Assembly: GCA_947166135.1 (NCBI GenBank)
Contig: CAMVDB010000016.1
Span: 1 to 34,997 of the forward strand
DNA from: an uncultured Clostridia bacterium
GTDB taxonomy: Bacteria > Bacillota > Clostridia > Oscillospirales > Acutalibacteraceae
DNA: 34,997 nucleotides
Direction: 5' to 3'
Under the pieces are notes generated by a model. The model ran no database searches, was not told the DNA's origin, and worked only from the letters and a program-made list of their open reading frames with translations. Numbering within the stretch: position 1 is the stretch's first letter; the number at the start of each line of letters is the position of its first letter. A program made the position numbers and the translations under genes. Positions 7,855-15,964 of this stretch are shown piece after piece.

Positions 7855-9312
7855 ATGGGACAGATCAAACGCATCCATGAGATGCTCGTCAATAAAGAGA
7901 TTTCCTGCGTTGAGCTGACCAAAAAGTATTTGGAAGCCATCGAAAATTCTAATAAAGAACTAAACGCCTACATCACCGTCACCCCCGAGGTCGCTCTCGC
8001 ACAGGCGGCTAAGGTGGATGAGAAGCTCGCCGCGGGCGAGACCATCGGTCTGCTCGAGGGCGTCCCGATGACCCTCAAGGACAATATCTCCACCAAGGGT
8101 ATCGAGACCACCTGCGCCTCCAAGATCCTCACGGGCTACAAGCCGATCTACGACGCGACCGTCTATGAGCTGCTGCAAAAGGAAGGCGTGGTCATGCTCG
8201 GCAAGACCAACATGGATGAGTTCGCGATGGGCTCGTCCTGCGAGACCTCATACTACGGCGGAGCTAAGAACCCCCACAGCCTCGATCATGTGGCGGGCGG
8301 CTCCTCCGGCGGCGTTGCGTCTGCTGTCGGCGGCAACCTCGCCGTCTACGGTCTGGGTTCCGATACGGGCGGCTCTATCCGCCAGCCCGCGTCCTTCTGC
8401 GGTATCGTCGGCTTAAAGCCCACCTACGGCGCCGTGTCCCGTTACGGACTGATCGCCTACGCCTCGTCCTTCGACCAGATCGGTCCGATCACCCATGACG
8501 TAGAGGACGCCGCGATCGTCTTTGACGCGATCGCGAAGTACGATGAGCGTGATTCCACCTCCCGGGGCAGCGAGCCTGCTCTGCCGACCCTGGATAATGA
8601 TATCAGGGGCAAGAAGATCGGTATCGCCAACCAGTACCTCGACGGCGTCCGCGAGGACGTGAAGGAGGCGGTGCTTCAAGCCGCCAAGGTGTATGAGGAT
8701 ATGGGCGCCGAGATCGTTTATTTCGACCTGCCCGAGCTGAAGTTCGCCCTGCCCGTGTACTACATCCTCGCGATGGCGGAGGCGTCCTCCAACCTCGGCC
8801 GCTATGACGGCATCCGTTACGGCTACAAGGCGGAGCATTATAACGGCACCCACGACATGATCTGCCGTACACGCAGCGAGGGCTTCGGCAAGGAGGTTCA
8901 GCGCCGTATCCTGATGGGTACATACGTCCTTTCCGCGGGCTACTATGACGCGTATTATAAGAAGGCGGTCAACCTGCGCGGCGCGATCGTCGAAGCCTTC
9001 GACCGTGCCTTTATGAATGTCGACGTGATCCTCGCGCCGACCGCTCCCGTGACCGCGTTCAAGAGCGGCTATCTCTTCGGCGAAGAGACCGACCAGCTCG
9101 AACAGTACCTCTCCGATATCTGCACCGTACCGGTCAACACCGCGGGTCTGCCTGCGGTATCCGTCCCCTGCGGCGTCGATCGGGAGGGCTTACCCATCGG
9201 TATGCAGCTGATCGGTAAGAAATTTGATGAGAAAACCATCCTCAACCTCGCTTATCGGTATGAGCAGGCTGAGCATAAGACGATAGAAACAAAGTGGGGT
9301 GTCAAGCTGTGA
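7855..9312 (+). CDS. gatA: Asp/Glu-tRNA amidotransferase subunit A
   Basis: Glutaminase subunit of GatCAB; it frees ammonia from glutamine and passes it to GatB. The 485-residue protein belongs to the amidase-signature family. The Ser-cisSer-Lys triad is visible as K75 (MTLKDNI), S150 (AGGSSGG) and S174 (SDTGGSIRQPAS). ATG 7855 is 1 nt after the gatC stop, and the GAGAGCGTAAG stretch before it is a weak ribosome site, in keeping with coupling. The last codons overlap the GTG start of gatB. Confidence 0.97.
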   Translation: MGQIKRIHEMLVNKEISCVELTKKYLEAIENSNKELNAYITVTPEVALAQAAKVDEKLAAGETIGLLEGVPMTLKDNISTKGIETTCASKILTGYKPIYDATVYELLQKEGVVMLGKTNMDEFAMGSSCETSYYGGAKNPHSLDHVAGGSSGGVASAVGGNLAVYGLGSDTGGSIRQPASFCGIVGLKPTYGAVSRYGLIAYASSFDQIGPITHDVEDAAIVFDAIAKYDERDSTSRGSEPALPTLDNDIRGKKIGIANQYLDGVREDVKEAVLQAAKVYEDMGAEIVYFDLPELKFALPVYYILAMAEASSNLGRYDGIRYGYKAEHYNGTHDMICRTRSEGFGKEVQRRILMGTYVLSAGYYDAYYKKAVNLRGAIVEAFDRAFMNVDVILAPTAPVTAFKSGYLFGEETDQLEQYLSDICTVPVNTAGLPAVSVPCGVDREGLPIGMQLIGKKFDEKTILNLAYRYEQAEHKTIETKWGVKL

Positions 9313-10724
9313 AATACGAATTGGTAGCGGGCTTTGAGACCCATGTCGAATTACAGACGAACACCAAGATCTTCTGCTCCTGCACCACGAAGTTCGGCGG
9401 CGACCCCAACACCCATTGCTGTCCCGTGTGCATCGGCTTGCCGGGTACGCTCCCGAAGCTGAACGAGCGCGTCGTGGAGTACGCGATCATGGCGGGTCTT
9501 GCCACCAACTGCGAGATCGCCGAGATCGCCAAGATGGACCGTAAGAACTACTGCTATCCCGATCTGCCCAAGGCGTACCAGATTTCTCAGTACGATAAGC
9601 CCCTGTGCGAGCATGGTTACATCCAGCTTTCCAATGGAAGAAAGATAAGAATACTTCGTATTCATATCGAGGAGGACGCGGGTAAGCTGATCCATAACCA
9701 CGGCGATACCTACGTCGATTATAACCGCGGCGGCGTACCGCTGATCGAGATCGTCACCGAGCCCGATTTCCGCTCGATCGACGAGGCGAAGGAGTACGTT
9801 GAGAAGCTCCAGCAGATCATGCGCTATATCGGCGTGTCCGACTGCCGTATGCAGGAGGGCTCGATGCGCTGTGACGTGAATATCTCCGTCCGCCCCGAGG
9901 GCTCTGAGAAGCTCGGCACCCGCACCGAGATCAAGAACATGAACTCCATCACCAATATCGCGAAGGCGATGGAATATGAATACGAGCGTCAGGTCGACCT
10001 GATCGAGAGCGGCGGCGAGGTCGTGCAGGAGACCCTGCGTTATGACGACGCCACCGGCACCACCTCCTCCATGAGAAGTAAAGAGGACGCTCACGACTAC
10101 CGTTACTTCCGCGAGCCTGATTTGGTTACGATCAGTACGCCGAAAGAAAAAATAGAGGAGCTTCGCTCCCGCCTGCCCGAATTACCCGAGCAGAAGTTCG
10201 CGCGCTACACCGAAGAATACGGCATCCCCGAGAAGGACGCCGCCCAGCTGACCAAGTACCGCAGCATCTCCGAGTTCTTCGACAAGGCGTCTGAGGGGCT
10301 GAAAGCGCCCAAGACCGCCTCGAACTTCATCATCGGTCAGATCTTCCGCCGTCTCGAGACCGAGGCGGATAAGGAAGCCTTCGACGTCAAGACCACCGCC
10401 GATCAGCTCAACGAGCTGTGTAGGCTCCTCGAGAGCGGCAAGCTCAAGAACAACCTCGCCAAGACCGCGCTCGAGAAGATGCTCGATTCCGGCAAGGCGG
10501 TCACCGAGTTCGTCAGCGAGTCCGATATGGCGGGTCTCGACGACAGCACCCTCACCGAGTATTGTCAGAACGCGATCAACGCCATGCAGGCGGCTGTCGC
10601 CGACTACAAGAGCGGTAAGGAGAAGGCGCTCATGGCGGTGCTCGGCAACGTCATGAAGCAGAGCCGCGGCAGAGCCGACGCGCCCTCCGTGATCAAGAAG
10701 CTCAAGGAGCTCATCGGTCAGTAA
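9309..10724 (+). CDS. gatB: Asp/Glu-tRNA amidotransferase subunit B
   Basis: Kinase/amidotransferase subunit that binds the misacylated tRNA, phosphorylates the side chain and adds ammonia. The start is GTG 9309, whose GTGA overlaps the gatA stop and which follows GTGGGGTG; an ATG at 9294 would extend it by five residues inside gatA. The 471-residue protein shows VAGFETHVELQT, the cysteine pairs CSC and CCPVC of the zinc site (residues ~22-44), and YPDLPKAYQISQYDKP. The C-terminal YqeY-like tail ends NVMKQSRGRADAPSVIKKLKEL. A strong terminator follows. Confidence 0.97.
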   Translation: MKYELVAGFETHVELQTNTKIFCSCTTKFGGDPNTHCCPVCIGLPGTLPKLNERVVEYAIMAGLATNCEIAEIAKMDRKNYCYPDLPKAYQISQYDKPLCEHGYIQLSNGRKIRILRIHIEEDAGKLIHNHGDTYVDYNRGGVPLIEIVTEPDFRSIDEAKEYVEKLQQIMRYIGVSDCRMQEGSMRCDVNISVRPEGSEKLGTRTEIKNMNSITNIAKAMEYEYERQVDLIESGGEVVQETLRYDDATGTTSSMRSKEDAHDYRYFREPDLVTISTPKEKIEELRSRLPELPEQKFARYTEEYGIPEKDAAQLTKYRSISEFFDKASEGLKAPKTASNFIIGQIFRRLETEADKEAFDVKTTADQLNELCRLLESGKLKNNLAKTALEKMLDSGKAVTEFVSESDMAGLDDSTLTEYCQNAINAMQAAVADYKSGKEKALMAVLGNVMKQSRGRADAPSVIKKLKELIGQ

Positions 10725-10743
10725 CCGACAACCGAATCCAACC

Positions 10744-10790
10744 ACAGCGCCCTCTTTCGCTGAATTGAGGGCGCTGTTCTGCGTTTTGTT
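10744..10790 (+). terminator. Rho-independent terminator after gatB
   Basis: An 11-bp stem ACAGCGCCCTC / GAGGGCGCTGT with a 12-nt loop, then TCTGCGTTTTGTT. It ends the aspS-gatCAB group. Confidence 0.8.
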
Positions 10791-10803
10791 AAGGAGAATA
10801 CCC

Positions 10804-12861
10804 ATGAAAAGAAGCATATCCGTTTTACTCGCAATCATTCTGCTGCTGTCAGCCCTTGTTTCCGTACCCGCGGTCGCAGGATCGGTCGAACAGGAGTCCG
10901 GTGATGCCGTGATATACGGCGAGGAAAGCGCGCACGCGCCGGTTGACGTCGATACCTTCTCGCGTTTACCCGGAGAGAAAAAGGCGCACGCTCCCGCCGA
11001 TACTGCCGAACGGGAGAAGCCCTCTCCCGCCGCGACCGGCGTCATAGAAGAAAAATCCGTGACGGAGTATTCCTACGAGGTCAAGCCGCTGCTTGCGCCG
11101 TTCAATTGCCTGTTCTTCGTCAAGACGGATAACCCCGACCCGACGTCCTTCCGCTTTACGGATCCCGATTCCGTTTATGATGAGGAGGGCGAAGAGAAGG
11201 ATTCCCTCGTCGCCTATACAGATTATTATGATCAGCCTGTCATCTTTGCGGACGTGCAGTATGAGGATGAGAGCACCGGCCGCGTCGCCGGCGGCTACAT
11301 CTTCGTATCCGACCGCTTCACTACCGACGGCGGAAAGCTCACGCTCCAGTACAGCTCCGGCTACGGCTGGTGGGCGGATTGGTATGATTCCGACATCACC
11401 GTCACGATCCCTAAGCTCAAGGATGAAGTAGATTACCTGATCGACACCTACGCGAAGGGAAGTACGTTCTTCGATAAGATGGACGCGGTACAGTCGGGAC
11501 TCTACAGCATCTGTCACTACAGCGGCTCCTTTGTGCGCGGCAGGGTCGAGAGAGTCGATCCCTACTGGATGCTCGCGAGAGCCGGCCACTACGATCAGAG
11601 CTACTATATCTACAGCCCCTTTATACGTCGGGACAACCGCTCGCTCTTTGCCTCGGCGATCTATCCCTACCGCTATGATTCGCTCGGCTTCCCGGGACTT
11701 CTGGCTGCTGTCGCACAGCGCCTTGACCCCCGCGTGACCGTCGAATGGACGAGTACGCACTACCTGTTCAACGCCACCCTTGACGGCGTGACCAAAAGCT
11801 ACGGCGGCGCGGGAAAAATCGAAGGTCAGGGTGTTGACGAGAAGGATATCAAGCGCGTGTTCACCCTTGAGAAGAACGACGCCCCGATCACCCTTGAGGG
11901 CTCCTATCAGCTGCTCAAGGACTATGCCGCTCTCGAGATCGAGGACGATATCCCGCGTGACGACGAGCTGAGCTTCCGCGATATCTGCGACACCGTCGGC
12001 GACGGCGCGTGGGTCACCATGGCGGGCAGCAATATGTCTACCGACGGCCACCACGACGTTTCCAATCCCGTTTTCACTTACCTCTATTCCAAGGGCAACA
12101 CCGACTACATCGCCGACGACGAATGGGATGTCGGCTCCCGTCTGTACTGGGGCGGCAAAATGGGCTATTTTACCGACGCATGGGTAGACGGCAGGTATGT
12201 CGGCGAGTGGAGAACCCTTGTAACGGGCGAGAAGTTCGCCGACCATCCCAACAGCGACCTGTATCTGATCAAACATGAGATCCCGCTGATCCAATACGGT
12301 GAGGAGTACAATTACAATTACGCGGAGCAGAAGTACGAGACGACCTATACCCTGACCGGTATCACCATGGCGAAGAAGAACATCCTCTTCCGCTATGATA
12401 AGGCTACCGACAAGTGGTACGCCGACGTGGATGAGCTCAGTTATGGCTACGCGTCCTATTCCGACGCGGAAGCGATGGTGAATCAGGGCGTGCTGAACGC
12501 CTCTTACCTCGAAAAGCTCTGTCTGACGCGCGCTCAGGTCGTCGCCATGAAGGTAGACCGCAACACCGATACCCTCCCGACTCAGGGCTATTACTTCGAC
12601 GGCAGATTTGCGCCGGGTACGCCCTTCGGTCTCGGCTACATCCTCGGCGATATCAACGGCAACGGCGAGGTCGACGTGATCGACGCGACCCTGATCCAGC
12701 GACACGCCGCCGCCATCGAGACGGAGTATACGGCAAAGGATTTCCTGCACGGCGACGTCAACGCCGACGGTAAGACGGATATCATCGACGCGAGCCTGAT
12801 CCGCGGGTATCTCGCCGGGATCTCATGCCATTATGACATCGGCGGCATCGTCCGCACATAA
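10804..12861 (+). CDS. Secreted dockerin-containing protein of unknown core function
   Basis: A 685-residue exported protein. The ATG at 10804 follows AAGGAG with 7-nt spacing and gives a signal peptide (KRSISVLLAIILLLSALVS, cut near AVAG). Residues ~612-680 are a type I dockerin with two calcium loops, DINGNGEVDVID and DVNADGKTDIID, each followed by a helix; it should dock to a cohesin on a scaffoldin. The ~500-residue middle is rich in Tyr, Trp and Asp (YGWWADWYDSD, YDQSYYIYSPF, LYWGGKMGYF) and matches no domain I can name. The segment around YRYDSLGFPGLLAAVAQ...STHYLFNATLDG recalls a transglutaminase/cysteine-protease-like layout, but the nucleophile Cys is absent, so this is only a guess. 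It has its own terminator. Confidence 0.8.
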   Translation: MKRSISVLLAIILLLSALVSVPAVAGSVEQESGDAVIYGEESAHAPVDVDTFSRLPGEKKAHAPADTAEREKPSPAATGVIEEKSVTEYSYEVKPLLAPFNCLFFVKTDNPDPTSFRFTDPDSVYDEEGEEKDSLVAYTDYYDQPVIFADVQYEDESTGRVAGGYIFVSDRFTTDGGKLTLQYSSGYGWWADWYDSDITVTIPKLKDEVDYLIDTYAKGSTFFDKMDAVQSGLYSICHYSGSFVRGRVERVDPYWMLARAGHYDQSYYIYSPFIRRDNRSLFASAIYPYRYDSLGFPGLLAAVAQRLDPRVTVEWTSTHYLFNATLDGVTKSYGGAGKIEGQGVDEKDIKRVFTLEKNDAPITLEGSYQLLKDYAALEIEDDIPRDDELSFRDICDTVGDGAWVTMAGSNMSTDGHHDVSNPVFTYLYSKGNTDYIADDEWDVGSRLYWGGKMGYFTDAWVDGRYVGEWRTLVTGEKFADHPNSDLYLIKHEIPLIQYGEEYNYNYAEQKYETTYTLTGITMAKKNILFRYDKATDKWYADVDELSYGYASYSDAEAMVNQGVLNASYLEKLCLTRAQVVAMKVDRNTDTLPTQGYYFDGRFAPGTPFGLGYILGDINGNGEVDVIDATLIQRHAAAIETEYTAKDFLHGDVNADGKTDIIDASLIRGYLAGISCHYDIGGIVRT

Positions 12862-12892
12862 CCCGTACCGCAACACGATATTCAAGAACCAT

Positions 12893-12922
12893 CAGCGCTC
12901 CTGTAAAAGGGGCGCTGTTTTT
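12893..12922 (+). terminator. Rho-independent terminator after the dockerin protein gene
   Basis: Stem CAGCGCTCC / GGGGCGCTG (one G-T pair), 7-nt loop, then TTTTTG. Confidence 0.75.
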
Positions 12923-12989
12923 GCGTGTACAAGCAGGGGGACGATCGCGAAGCGATGAAATTGAAGAGCTTCCGTGATATCGCCCTGCT

Positions 12990-13100
12990 GACGCAGAACG
13001 AACGGGCTGAATAAGCCCCTACACGGGATGTTTGCAAAGCCCTCGCCCTACAACACTCCGCGACGTTTATTATATTCCTCACTCCTCATCGCTCATTATG
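12990..13100. repeat. Degenerate repeat debris ending in a heptad arm
   Basis: This stretch contains GGGCTGAATAAGCCCCTAC (a one-ended family A hairpin) and then ACGTTTATTATATTCCTCACTCC and CTCATCGCTCATT, an inverted heptad arm like the right side of 5252-5578. The heptad arm overlaps the last codons of the minus-strand gene at 13079-13876, encoding its final MSDEE. Confidence 0.5.
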
Positions 13101-13876
13101 GCTCCGGGTACTTTGTAATTCTCCTCGAACTCGCGGATGATCTCGAGGTAGCTGTCCTGCGTGTCGTTCTGCCAGGGGTGGAGCTTGCTTTTCGGCAGGG
13201 TCTGCTTCGGCTCGGGGGCGTTGAGGTAGCCCTCGAACTTCTTGCCGAAGAGCACGTCGGGGCGCAGATAACGGCTGAATTCGCTGTTCAGCCATTCGGC
13301 GCACTTGCTGTCGATGACGCGCTTCATGTCCGCTGTATCGTAGCCCTCATGCAGCAGGGCGGCGATAAGCCGCCGCGTACCCCCGGCGGAGGAACGGTAG
13401 CGGGTACCGGCACGCTGATTAAGATAATCTACGACTTCATCCACCTCAGGGAGATAGAGCGACGGGCTTGCCCGTCTTGCGCGTTCAGCGCCGTATTCTA
13501 TATCTTTGTCTTTGTCTTGGTCATTGTCATTGTCTTTGTCATTGTCTTTGTCATTGTCTTTGTCATTGTCTTGGCTTGTTTTGGTTGTTTTGCTTGTTTT
13601 TCGTGCGTTGGTGTTCCCTTTCGGAGCGCCGCCCTTCCGTCCCGCGGCTGACCTTGCCCGACACAATTCATCATATTTTTCATACTCGCGGTCGATCTGC
13701 TTTCTCAGGATCGAGAACAGCACCCTCAGCGTGATATCGTCGGTAAAATCGGGCTTTTCGCCGCGATCGGCATAGTTCAGCAGCCCCTTGAGCAGCCGTC
13801 CGGTCTGTTCGTCGGAGAGCATCCCGAACTCGTCGGCGTAGTCGTTGAACAGCTTGATATACTTCGGTTCCTTCAT
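13079..13876 (-). CDS. Phage-type replication protein (DUF6291-like N-terminus, Phg_2220_C-like C-terminus)
   Basis: A 265-residue protein. The start is ATG at 13876, 8 nt after AAGGAG; an upstream start at 13897 is less likely. Residues ~1-85 (YIKLFNDYADEFGMLSDEQ, GRLLKGLLNYADRGEKPDF, CRARSAAGRKGGAPKGNTNA) resemble the DUF6291 type seen in phage and plasmid replication genes. Residues ~155-225 (VDEVVDYLNQRAG, LIAALLHEGYD, VIDSKCAEWL, YLRPDVLFGKKFEGYLNA) match the conserved phage C-terminal domain of TIGR02220 type. Between them is a low-complexity tract of alternating Lys/Asn-Asp pairs coded by tandem hexamers. No other phage gene is near, so it is either a prophage remnant or a domesticated gene. 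The frame is intact. Confidence 0.8.
   Translation of the reverse strand: MKEPKYIKLFNDYADEFGMLSDEQTGRLLKGLLNYADRGEKPDFTDDITLRVLFSILRKQIDREYEKYDELCRARSAAGRKGGAPKGNTNARKTSKTTKTSQDNDKDNDKDNDKDNDNDQDKDKDIEYGAERARRASPSLYLPEVDEVVDYLNQRAGTRYRSSAGGTRRLIAALLHEGYDTADMKRVIDSKCAEWLNSEFSRYLRPDVLFGKKFEGYLNAPEPKQTLPKSKLHPWQNDTQDSYLEIIREFEENYKVPGAIMSDEE
13503..13571. repeat. Tandem hexamer tract coding a (K/N/Q)D repeat
   Basis: On the plus strand about 11 copies of GTCTTT / GTCATT / GTCTTG follow each other, mostly alternating as 12-bp units. On the coding strand this gives KD-ND-KD repeats in the phage-type protein. Because the unit is 6 bp, gain or loss keeps the frame, so tract length can vary without breaking the gene. 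Confidence 0.85.
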
Positions 13877-13915
13877 GAAAATCACTCCTTCACCCATAGC
13901 GCGACAAAAGAAAAA

Positions 13916-13935
13916 GTTGCATACTTTTATGCAAC
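13916..13935. promoter_or_regulatory. Dyad GTTGCATA-N4-TATGCAAC upstream of the phage-type gene
   Basis: An 8-bp inverted repeat with loop CTTT lies 40 bp upstream of the minus-strand start at 13876. Its core GCATA-N4-TATGC recurs at 14122-14143. On the minus strand it is followed by a T-rich run, so it could also be a terminator-like hairpin in that gene's leader. Either role is possible. Confidence 0.45.
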
Positions 13936-14107
13936 AAAACAGTTTTTGTGAAAAATCTTTTTGCAGAGTTTTATCATGGTTTATCCGTGAGCGGGAAGAT
14001 CTGTGCCGATAAGCAATGTCGATATATACAAAAATCAGCGGGAAATCTTGTAAAAAAAGCCGATAGCTATAATTCTGATACAGAAATTTATTTTTGCGAT
14101 TTTTTTA

Positions 14108-14113
14108 TATAAT
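14108..14113 (+). promoter_or_regulatory. Probable -10 box of the starch operon
   Basis: A perfect TATAAT lies in a very AT-rich 270-bp gap (13877-14171) before the starch-binding protein gene, about 60 bp from its start. No clear -35 box stands at the usual distance, which would suit activator control. Confidence 0.5.
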
Positions 14114-14121
14114 ACAATTAA

Positions 14122-14143
14122 ATAGGCATATCCTTATGCCTAT
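14122..14143. promoter_or_regulatory. Dyad ATAGGCATA-N4-TATGCCTAT just after the -10 box
   Basis: A perfect 9-bp inverted repeat, loop TCCT, starting about 8 bp after TATAAT, where transcription should begin. It shares GCATA-N4-TATGC with 13916-13935. The position suits a repressor operator or a 5' mRNA hairpin. Confidence 0.5.
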
Positions 14144-14171
14144 ATTAACATGAAAAAAGGAGGGAATGATC

Positions 14172-15947
14172 ATGAGAAACACCGATAAGCTCACAAAACG
14201 CGCGCTTTCTCTCGTTTTGTGTCTGGTCGTGCTTGTATCCGCCGTCGCTATGGCTGTGACCGTCAACGCGGCTGACAGCGCTGAGGTCGCCGAGACCGGC
14301 GCCGAAACCTACTATCTGTGGGGCGAGCACACCAACGGTCCCAGCTTCAGCGGGACGACCCCTACCGGTACCTTTACTTATGATTCTTCGAAAGGCTATT
14401 ATTACTGCGATGTAGCTGACGCGAGCAACGACTACTGCTTCGTGGTATCAACAGTCTCCAATTCTGCCGCCAAGGCTCAGCAGAACCAGGCGGTCACCAA
14501 CGTATCCGGCGGACAAAAGTACTATGTACAGTCCGGCAACTACGGCGGCAAGAGCTGCATGCACCTGTGGAATCCCTCGGGTGACAAGCTCCGTATCTAC
14601 TTCACGAGCCCCAGCGTAGGCTTGGTCGTCGTCGGTCTTGACGCACTTGAGACCCAGCCCGCTACCGTGAAGCCCACCTCCGCTCCCGCTACCCAGGCGG
14701 GCGGCAACACCAACCCCACCTCCGCTCCCGCTACCCAGCCGAGCGGCTCCTCCGACGGTAAGAACTACGTTTACTGTGAGAATGAAGCCGGCTGGAGCGC
14801 CGTTTACGCCTATATGTGGAACGGCTCGAGCGACTCCAACGCGGCATGGCCGGGCGTGAAGATGACCAACATCGGCGGCAGCATCTGGCGCTATCAGCTC
14901 CCCAAGAGCTACCAGAACATCATCTTCAACATCGGCAGCAACCAGACCCAGACTACCGACCTGACCTTCCCCGGCGCGGGCTACTGCTACAACAACAAGA
15001 CCGGTCAGTGGTCGATCTATGATACCTCGCCGCTGCAGGTCTCCGCGTTCACCACCGATCTCGAAGCGCCCCAGTACAACGGCGTGGGCATCACCCTCAA
15101 CGCTGACGCGAACGGCGAAGGCACGGTCTACTACAAGTTCAGCGTAACCGGCACCACCGGCACCCAGGTTCTCTCCGACTTCTCCACCAGGAAGTCCGTC
15201 CTGTGGACGCCTCAGACCGCCGGTACCTACACCATCACCTACGATTTCCGTGACGCGGCAGGCAACACCAACCAGCGCACCAAGTCCTACCTCATCGAGG
15301 ACGGCTCGGTTTCTCCGACCCCGTACATCAAGACCGTGACCCCCGCGGGCGGTGAGATCCAGCGCAACAAGTCGGTCACCATCGCTACCTCCGCGGGCGG
15401 CGGTATCACCGGCACCAACCTGCTCTTCTACAAGTACACCATCAAGAACGCGAACGGCTCCATCGTGAACGTTCCGTACTATACGCTCAACAGCACCACC
15501 TCCTTCACGCCCACCGTGAACGGCGCGTACTCCGTGACCGTCAGCGTTCAGGCGTCGGATAACAAGGTTGAGGAGCGCACATACGACTTCACCTGCGTAG
15601 GCACCCTGTCGCCGACCGAACAGCCCGCGACCCAGCCTCCGACACAGAAGCCCACTCAGCCCCCGACACAGCCCGCGACCCAGAAGCCGACTCAGGCTCC
15701 CCCGACTCAGCCGCCTACAGAGCACAGCGCGCAGCCGATCCTGCTGGGCGACGCGGATGACGACGGCGACGTCAACGTCATGGACGTTACCTGGATCCAG
15801 CGCTACGAGCTGGGCATCCCGCTCTACACCCCGATCAATTTGGTCAACGCCGACGTAGACCGCAACGACGACGTCGATATCGTTGACGCGACCTTCATCC
15901 AGCGCTTTATCTCGGGCATCATCCACGATTTTGACGAAATTCTTTAA
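14172..15947 (+). CDS. Secreted starch-binding dockerin protein (CBM26-like, Ig-like domains)
   Basis: A 591-residue exported protein that probably holds starch at the cell surface or in an amylosome. ATG 14172 lies 7 nt after AAGGAGGG; ATG 14166 is too close to it. Layout: signal peptide 1-34 (cut near VNA-AD); N-terminal beta domain ~40-160; Thr/Pro/Ala linker (TSAPATQ twice); CBM26-like starch module ~197-283 (VYAYMWNGS, AAWPGVKM, GQWSIYD); two Ig-like domains ~287-375 and ~380-475; PTQ-rich linker ~476-520; dockerin ~522-591 with loops DADDDGDVNVMD and DVDRNDDVDIVD. No catalytic domain is seen. It resembles in layout the non-catalytic Sas proteins of Ruminococcus bromii. The alpha-amylase gene starts 17 bp downstream in the same operon. 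Confidence 0.87.
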   Translation: MRNTDKLTKRALSLVLCLVVLVSAVAMAVTVNAADSAEVAETGAETYYLWGEHTNGPSFSGTTPTGTFTYDSSKGYYYCDVADASNDYCFVVSTVSNSAAKAQQNQAVTNVSGGQKYYVQSGNYGGKSCMHLWNPSGDKLRIYFTSPSVGLVVVGLDALETQPATVKPTSAPATQAGGNTNPTSAPATQPSGSSDGKNYVYCENEAGWSAVYAYMWNGSSDSNAAWPGVKMTNIGGSIWRYQLPKSYQNIIFNIGSNQTQTTDLTFPGAGYCYNNKTGQWSIYDTSPLQVSAFTTDLEAPQYNGVGITLNADANGEGTVYYKFSVTGTTGTQVLSDFSTRKSVLWTPQTAGTYTITYDFRDAAGNTNQRTKSYLIEDGSVSPTPYIKTVTPAGGEIQRNKSVTIATSAGGGITGTNLLFYKYTIKNANGSIVNVPYYTLNSTTSFTPTVNGAYSVTVSVQASDNKVEERTYDFTCVGTLSPTEQPATQPPTQKPTQPPTQPATQKPTQAPPTQPPTEHSAQPILLGDADDDGDVNVMDVTWIQRYELGIPLYTPINLVNADVDRNDDVDIVDATFIQRFISGIIHDFDEIL

Positions 15948-15964
15948 GAAGGAGGTAACATAAC

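Noticed and set aside
13877..14171. A prophage or integrated element around the phage-type gene
   Set aside because: No integrase, capsid, terminase or attachment-site pair was seen; neighbours are dockerin and starch genes.
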